NCBI GenBank assembly: GCA_035316005.1
Contig: DATFXK010000348.1
Span: forward strand, 1-11,952
Reading direction: 5' to 3'
Source of the DNA: JALZAA01 sp035316005
GTDB lineage: Bacteria; Actinomycetota; Acidimicrobiia; IMCC26256; JACDBD01
Length of the DNA stretch: 11,952 nt
A model generated the notes under the pieces. That model did no database searches. It was not told the DNA's origin and was given only the letters and a program-made list of their open reading frames with translations. Shown in pieces: positions 7,884 to 11,952 of the stretch (positions within the stretch are counted from its first letter, which is position 1; each line of letters starts with the position of its first letter). Made by a program: the position numbers and the translations under genes.

Positions 7884-9878
7884 GTGATCGAGGGCGCGCG
7901 GGTGCGGCTCACCGTCATCGGTGTCATCGTGATGTTCCTCTTCAGCGCCCTCTTCGCCCGCCTCTGGTTCCTCCAGGTGGCATCGGACTCCAACTACGCC
8001 GCCGCCGCCACCGACAACCGCGTCCGCATCGTGTACGAGCCGGCACTGCGGGGCCGCATCCTCGACCGCAGCGGGAAGCCGATCGTCGACAACGAGCCCG
8101 TCGACGTGGTCACGTTCGACCGCAACAAGGCGATGAGCGCGGGAGCACGCCGGCTCGTCGTCGCACGACTCGCCCAGCAGCTCGGAGTGACTCCCAAGGA
8201 GATCGAACGGCGGATCGACGATCCGCGTGCGACATCGTTCGCGCCCGTCCACATTGCGACCGGGATCCCGCCCGAGGTGCGCACGTACATCGAGGAGCAC
8301 GAGACGGACTTCCCGGGTGTGAAGGTCGAGCGCATCGCCGAGCGCGCCTATCCGAACGGCCCGGTGGCGGCGAACCTGATCGGTTACGTCTCCGAGGTCA
8401 ACGCCGACGAGCTCCGGGCGTACAAGAACGAGGGGTACCGCCAGGGCGATCTCATCGGCAAGGACGGCGTCGAGCAGACCTTCGAGAGCGTGCTCCGCGG
8501 TACGCCGCGCAAGCTGAAGGTCGAGGTCGACATCCGGGGCCGCGCCGTACGCACGATCGAGGAACGGAAAGCCGTCGCGGGCAAGGACGTCAAACTCACC
8601 CTCGACCTCGACGTCCAGCGCATGGCCGAGCAGTCGCTCGCCCAGGGGATGGACGGGGCCCGCGGTCTGCAGGACCGGACCCAGAACCAGCGCTTCGCGA
8701 GCTACCGGGCCGGCGCGGGCGCGGTGGTCGCGCTGGACCCGAACGACGGGTCGGTCATCGCCATGGCGTCGAACCCCACCTACGACCCTCGTCAGTTCGC
8801 CGGCGGCATCACCCCCGAGGCGTTCCAGCAGCTCAATCGGCCGGAGAGCAACTTCCCGCTCGTGAACCGGGCCGTGCAGGGCCTCTATGCGCCGGGGTCG
8901 ACGTTCAAGCCGTTCACCGCGATCGCGGCCCTGCAATCGGGGCAGCTCGATCCCAACGCCGGCTTCTACGACCAGGGATGCATCGACATCGGCGACCAGC
9001 AACGCTGCAACGCGGGGAAGACCCCGCACGGGACGGTGAACCTGCCGCGGGCGCTGACGGTGTCGAGCGACACGTACTTCTACGACATCGGCCGCGACAT
9101 GTGGCAGCACTACAACTCGTACCTGAAGGAGAAGGACACCAACAAGGACGCCGCCGACGCTGACATCGCCAAGGGGTACGCGATCCAGAAGACCGCCAAG
9201 GCGTACGGCTTCGACAAGCCCACCGGCGTCGGACTGCGCGACGAGGCGGGCGGTCGCGTGCCGGACGAGCTGTGGAAGCAGCGCTTCAACCAGAACGAGC
9301 CCGACCCGCGCCAGAAGCGCGAGCGGTCGCTGTGGCTCCCGGGTGACAACGTCAGCCTCGCCGTCGGGCAGGGCGACCTGCTCGTCACGCCGCTCCAGCT
9401 CGCGAGCGGCTACGCCGCGTTCGCCAACGGCGGGACGCTGTTCACTCCGCGTCTTGCCAGCGCGGTGCTGGAACCGGGGACGGGGCTCGACCAGCCGCAG
9501 CCGGCGGTCCGCGAGCTGCCGCCGCAGCCCGTGGGGCCGACGGGGCTCACGCCCGAGACCAGGCAGGTCGTCATGGAAGGGCTGGTCGGCGCCACGAGCG
9601 ATGCCTCCGGCACCGCGTACGCGGCGTTCCGCGGCATCGGCGGCCCGACCGTCGCCGGCAAGACGGGAACCGCCGAGAGCAACGGCAAGCAGGACACGTC
9701 CCTGTTCGTCGGGATCTCGCCCCCCGACCAGCCGCAGTACGTCGTGATGGCGGTGGTCGAGGAAGGCGGGTTCGGCGCGTCAGTCGCGGCGCCGATCGTC
9801 TCCCGCATCTTCCAGGGCATCGATGGCAACGCCAACGGGGCGTCGGTACAGGTCCGGCCGGCGGACATCCAGGACTGA
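7884..9878 (+). CDS. mrdA: Penicillin-binding protein 2 (class B, elongasome transpeptidase)
   Basis: Single-pass membrane transpeptidase that cross-links peptidoglycan made by RodA during cell elongation. The protein is 664 residues: an N-terminal membrane anchor at about 9-30 ending in ARLWFLQV, the RGRILDRSGKPIVDN segment (57-70) of the dimerisation domain, then the transpeptidase domain. Catalytic motifs: STFK at 339-342 (Ser339 nucleophile), SSD at 394-396 (the SxD form typical of PBP2) and KTG at 593-595. GDNVSLAVGQGDLLVTPLQLA also matches. A Lys/Asp-rich stretch (about 413-432) lies between SSD and the KPTGVGL segment, and a pair of cysteines (366, 375) lies between the first two motifs. 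The GTG start is supported by GGAGGG just upstream and by the membrane anchor beginning soon after. rodA starts 7 bases after the stop, the usual PBP2-SEDS pairing. The division homologue FtsI is less likely given this context. Confidence 0.95.
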   Translation: MIEGARVRLTVIGVIVMFLFSALFARLWFLQVASDSNYAAAATDNRVRIVYEPALRGRILDRSGKPIVDNEPVDVVTFDRNKAMSAGARRLVVARLAQQLGVTPKEIERRIDDPRATSFAPVHIATGIPPEVRTYIEEHETDFPGVKVERIAERAYPNGPVAANLIGYVSEVNADELRAYKNEGYRQGDLIGKDGVEQTFESVLRGTPRKLKVEVDIRGRAVRTIEERKAVAGKDVKLTLDLDVQRMAEQSLAQGMDGARGLQDRTQNQRFASYRAGAGAVVALDPNDGSVIAMASNPTYDPRQFAGGITPEAFQQLNRPESNFPLVNRAVQGLYAPGSTFKPFTAIAALQSGQLDPNAGFYDQGCIDIGDQQRCNAGKTPHGTVNLPRALTVSSDTYFYDIGRDMWQHYNSYLKEKDTNKDAADADIAKGYAIQKTAKAYGFDKPTGVGLRDEAGGRVPDELWKQRFNQNEPDPRQKRERSLWLPGDNVSLAVGQGDLLVTPLQLASGYAAFANGGTLFTPRLASAVLEPGTGLDQPQPAVRELPPQPVGPTGLTPETRQVVMEGLVGATSDASGTAYAAFRGIGGPTVAGKTGTAESNGKQDTSLFVGISPPDQPQYVVMAVVEEGGFGASVAAPIVSRIFQGIDGNANGASVQVRPADIQD

Positions 9879-9885
9879 TGCGCTG

Positions 9886-11055
9886 ATGTCGTCGCTCCCG
9901 CAGATGGGGTCGCGCCGGGCGCGTCTTGGCATGCCGCGTTCCCGGTTCGACGCGTCGGTGCTGCGCGACCTCGACCTGTGGCTGGTCGGCGCGACGCTGG
10001 CGATCACCGCCCTCGGGGTGCTGATGATCTACTCGTCGACCCGTGAGCGCCTCCGGCTCGAGGGAGTCGACGAGCTCTACTTCGTCAAGCGTCAGGGTGT
10101 GGCGATCCTCGTCGGGCTGGCGGTCATGGCCCTGCTCGTCGCGGTCGACTACCGGAAGCTGCGCGACTCCTCGGGGTTCGCCTACGTCGCGACGGTGGTC
10201 GGTCTGCTCGTCGTGCTCTCACCCCTGGGCGAGAACGCCCGGGGTTCGCAGGCCTGGTTCCAGCTGCCGGGCGGGTTCCAGCTCCAGCCGGCCGAGCTGG
10301 CGAAGTTCGGGATCATCGTGGCGTTGGCGGGATCCGCCAACGCCCATCGGGGCGAGATGGACCCGTGGCGCCTCACGGTGACCATCGGCCTGTCGATCGT
10401 CCCCATCGGGCTCGTCATGTTGCAGCCCGACTTCGGGACGGCCATGGTGCTCGGCCTCATCGTGATCACGCTGCTGGCCGTCGCCGGCGCGAGCGTCAAG
10501 CATCTGCTCGTCCTGGCGCTGCTCGCCGTGAGCTTCGTCGTGGCGGTCGTGAACGTGGGCGTGTTGCGGCAATACCAGATCGACCGGCTCACGAGCTTCG
10601 TCAGCCAGGGCTCGGACACGCGCAACACGACCTACACCACGGAACAGTCGAAGAACGCGATCGGCAACGGCGGAGTGGCGGGGCGCGGCTTCGGCAACGG
10701 GTCCCAGACCGCCGGCGGGTTCGTCCCCGAGCAGCACACGGACTTCATCTTCACCGCGGTCGGGGAGGAGTTCGGCTTCCTGGGCTCGGCGGCGTTACTC
10801 GCGCTCTTCGCCATCGTTGTCTGGCGGACGTGGCGGGCCGCGCTGCTTGCCCGCGACTTCTTCGGCACCCTCGTGTGCGTCGGCGTGCTCGCCCTGTTCG
10901 TGTTCCAGGTCTTCGAGAACATGGGCATGACGATGGGGATCATGCCGGTCACCGGCATCCCGCTCCCGTTCATGAGCTACGGCGGCTCGAGCATGATCAC
11001 CACCTTCGCCTGCGTCGGGCTCGTCGCCAGCGTGTCGATGCGCCGCTTCCACTGA
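9886..11055 (+). CDS. rodA: Peptidoglycan glycosyltransferase RodA (SEDS family)
   Basis: Integral membrane polymerase that builds glycan strands from lipid II, acting as a complex with PBP2. The protein is 389 residues with about ten hydrophobic segments. Family motifs: GSQAWFQLPGGFQLQPAELAK, LQPDFGTA with Asp182 as the expected catalytic acid, PEQHTDFIFTAVGEEFGF, and the C-terminal signature GIPLPFMSYGGSS. ATG 9886 is chosen because it gives a basic cytoplasmic N-terminus of about 35 residues before the first membrane segment and lies 7 bases after the mrdA stop. Starts at 9904 and 9931 are possible; a start at 9823 would overlap mrdA by 56 bases and is unlikely. AGGA at 9871-9874 is a weak, distant ribosome site. 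Synteny with mreBCD and mrdA argues for RodA rather than the FtsW division paralogue. Confidence 0.95.
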   Translation: MSSLPQMGSRRARLGMPRSRFDASVLRDLDLWLVGATLAITALGVLMIYSSTRERLRLEGVDELYFVKRQGVAILVGLAVMALLVAVDYRKLRDSSGFAYVATVVGLLVVLSPLGENARGSQAWFQLPGGFQLQPAELAKFGIIVALAGSANAHRGEMDPWRLTVTIGLSIVPIGLVMLQPDFGTAMVLGLIVITLLAVAGASVKHLLVLALLAVSFVVAVVNVGVLRQYQIDRLTSFVSQGSDTRNTTYTTEQSKNAIGNGGVAGRGFGNGSQTAGGFVPEQHTDFIFTAVGEEFGFLGSAALLALFAIVVWRTWRAALLARDFFGTLVCVGVLALFVFQVFENMGMTMGIMPVTGIPLPFMSYGGSSMITTFACVGLVASVSMRRFH

Positions 11056-11082
11056 GCCTCACGCCAAAACGAGGTCGTCCGG

Positions 11083-11088
11083 TACACT
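11083..11088 (+). promoter_or_regulatory. Candidate -10 element for the radical SAM gene (TACACT)
   Basis: TACACT matches TANNNT and ends 10 bases before the ATG at 11099, in the 43-base spacer after rodA. A start point 6-8 bases downstream would leave a leader of only about 2-4 bases. No -35 match and no Shine-Dalgarno sequence is visible. Confidence 0.4.
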
Positions 11089-11098
11089 GAGAGTCCAG

Positions 11099-11952
11099 AT
11101 GTCCAACCTGTGGCCGCGGATCGAGCCGCTCCTGGCCAGGGTCGAGAAACCAGCTCGCTACATCGGGATGGAACGAGGGGCAGCGGCGCCGGCCCAACGG
11201 CCCGGCGACGTGTCCTGGCTTCTCGTGTACCCGGACACGTACGAGGTGGGGCTCCCGAACCAGGGGCTGCAGATCCTCTACGAGATCCTCAACGAGCGTG
11301 ACGACGCCGTCGCCGAGCGGTCGTACGCGCCGTGGGTCGACCTGGAAGGGGAGCTGCGGCGCCGCCGCCTTCCCCTGTTCTCGGTCGACACCCACCGCCC
11401 GGCGGGCGAGTTCGACGTCATCGCGTTCAACCTGTCGGCCGAGCTCGTCTACACGAACGTCCTGAACTGCCTCGACCTCGCCGGCGTGACGGTCCGGAGC
11501 GAGCACCGCAGCCCGGACGCGCCGCTCGTCGTCGCCGGCGGCCACTGCGCGTTCAACCCCGAGCCCATGGCCGACTTCGTCGACGCGTTCGTCATCGGCG
11601 ACGGCGAGGAAGCCGTCGGCGAGATGACCGAGGTCGTCCGGGAGTGGAAACGCGCCGGGCGCACCACCAGGGAGGGCGTCCTGCGCGAGCTGGCGACACT
11701 CCCCGGCGTCTACGTCCCGGTGATGTACGACGTCGACTACGACGGGCCGTTTCTCCGCGAGGTGCGGCCCCGCTTCCACGACGTGCCCGAACGGGTCGAC
11801 AAGCGCACCGTCGCCGACCTCGCGGACTGGCCGTACCCGAAGCAGCAGCTCGTGCCGCTGACCGAGGTGGTGCACGACCGCCTCAACGTGGAGATCTTCC
11901 GGGGCTGCACGCGCGGGTGCCGGTTCTGCCAGGCCGGCATGATCACGCGGCC
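11099..11952 (+). CDS. Radical SAM protein of uncharacterised family (TIGR03960-like), 3' end outside window
   Basis: The frame from ATG 11099 stays open to the window edge (284 complete codons). The N-terminal part looks like a B12-binding-type alpha/beta domain: VSWLLVYPDTYEVGLPNQGL at about 38-57, FNLSAELVYTNVLNCLDLAG, VVAGGHCAFNPEP, then FVIGDGEEAV. A radical SAM core begins near the edge, with its cluster cysteines C270-xxx-C274-xx-C277 followed by QAGMITRP. The combination matches my memory of TIGR03960, proteins of unknown function often found next to a DUF2344 (TIGR03936) gene and ribonuclease E/G plus ribosomal genes rplU and rpmA. It probably binds a 4Fe-4S cluster and cleaves S-adenosylmethionine; whether it binds cobalamin is not clear, since I do not see a DxHxxG motif. 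The substrate is unknown. It lies 43 bases after rodA and may have its own promoter. Confidence 0.85.
   Translation, partial: MSNLWPRIEPLLARVEKPARYIGMERGAAAPAQRPGDVSWLLVYPDTYEVGLPNQGLQILYEILNERDDAVAERSYAPWVDLEGELRRRRLPLFSVDTHRPAGEFDVIAFNLSAELVYTNVLNCLDLAGVTVRSEHRSPDAPLVVAGGHCAFNPEPMADFVDAFVIGDGEEAVGEMTEVVREWKRAGRTTREGVLRELATLPGVYVPVMYDVDYDGPFLREVRPRFHDVPERVDKRTVADLADWPYPKQQLVPLTEVVHDRLNVEIFRGCTRGCRFCQAGMITR

Noticed and set aside
9823..9885. Earlier ATG for RodA
   Set aside because: It would overlap mrdA by 56 bases and add a basic stretch with no counterpart in the family; ATG 9886 is sufficient.
10997..11875. 292-residue minus-strand frame opposite the last gene
   Set aside because: It lies opposite the radical SAM frame, which has an intact cluster motif and recognisable family segments. 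The antisense protein is His/Arg/Val-rich without a motif.

Overview
This is a GC-rich (by eye close to 70%) bacterial chromosome segment, packed with genes that all read on the + strand. Codon use is uniformly rich in G/C at third positions. The gene order clpX - valS - folC - ndk - mreB - mreC - mreD - mrdA (PBP2) - rodA - radical SAM protein is a housekeeping arrangement that I associate with Actinomycetota that have an MreB elongation machinery. Streptomyces and the Acidimicrobiia are examples; mycobacteria and corynebacteria lack MreB. I favour a rod-forming actinobacterium, perhaps an acidimicrobiian. That is inference from gene order, GC content and the kind of valyl-tRNA synthetase, not a phylogeny.

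Layout. Positions 1-921 are the C-terminal ~306 codons of the ClpX unfoldase; its N-terminal zinc domain lies off the window. A 151-base spacer follows, with a hairpin just after the clpX stop and a separate 11-base perfect inverted repeat. Then come valS (1073-3628, a 'type 2' ValRS) and folC (3631-4965, TTG start, 2-base gap), probably co-transcribed, and ndk (4978-5391). A short hairpin follows the ndk stop. The elongasome block starts at mreB (5430) and runs through mreC, mreD (ATGA overlap with mreC), mrdA and rodA to 11055. A last gene starts at 11099 and runs off the right edge. It is a radical SAM protein with an intact CxxxCxxC motif, of a conserved family whose function I do not know.

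How the genes fit together. ClpX (protein quality control), ValRS (translation), FolC (folate retention) and NDK (NTP balance) are general growth functions. MreB, MreC and MreD with the SEDS polymerase RodA and the transpeptidase PBP2 make up the lateral-wall synthesis machine. All of its core membrane and cytoskeletal parts are encoded here in one run with intact catalytic motifs.

Regulation. Four genes (valS, ndk, mreB and the radical SAM gene) have a TANNNT hexamer 6 to 10 bases before the start codon and no obvious Shine-Dalgarno sequence. This is the geometry of leaderless or nearly leaderless actinobacterial transcripts. The genes inside the runs (folC, mreC, mreD, mrdA, rodA) lack such a hexamer. 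That suggests transcription units valS-folC, ndk, mreBCD-mrdA-rodA, and the radical SAM gene onward.

I found no mobile element, CRISPR array, tRNA or rRNA, and no clearly new multi-gene system. The most useful leads are the uncharacterised radical SAM gene, the leaderless promoter pattern and several small spacer structures.
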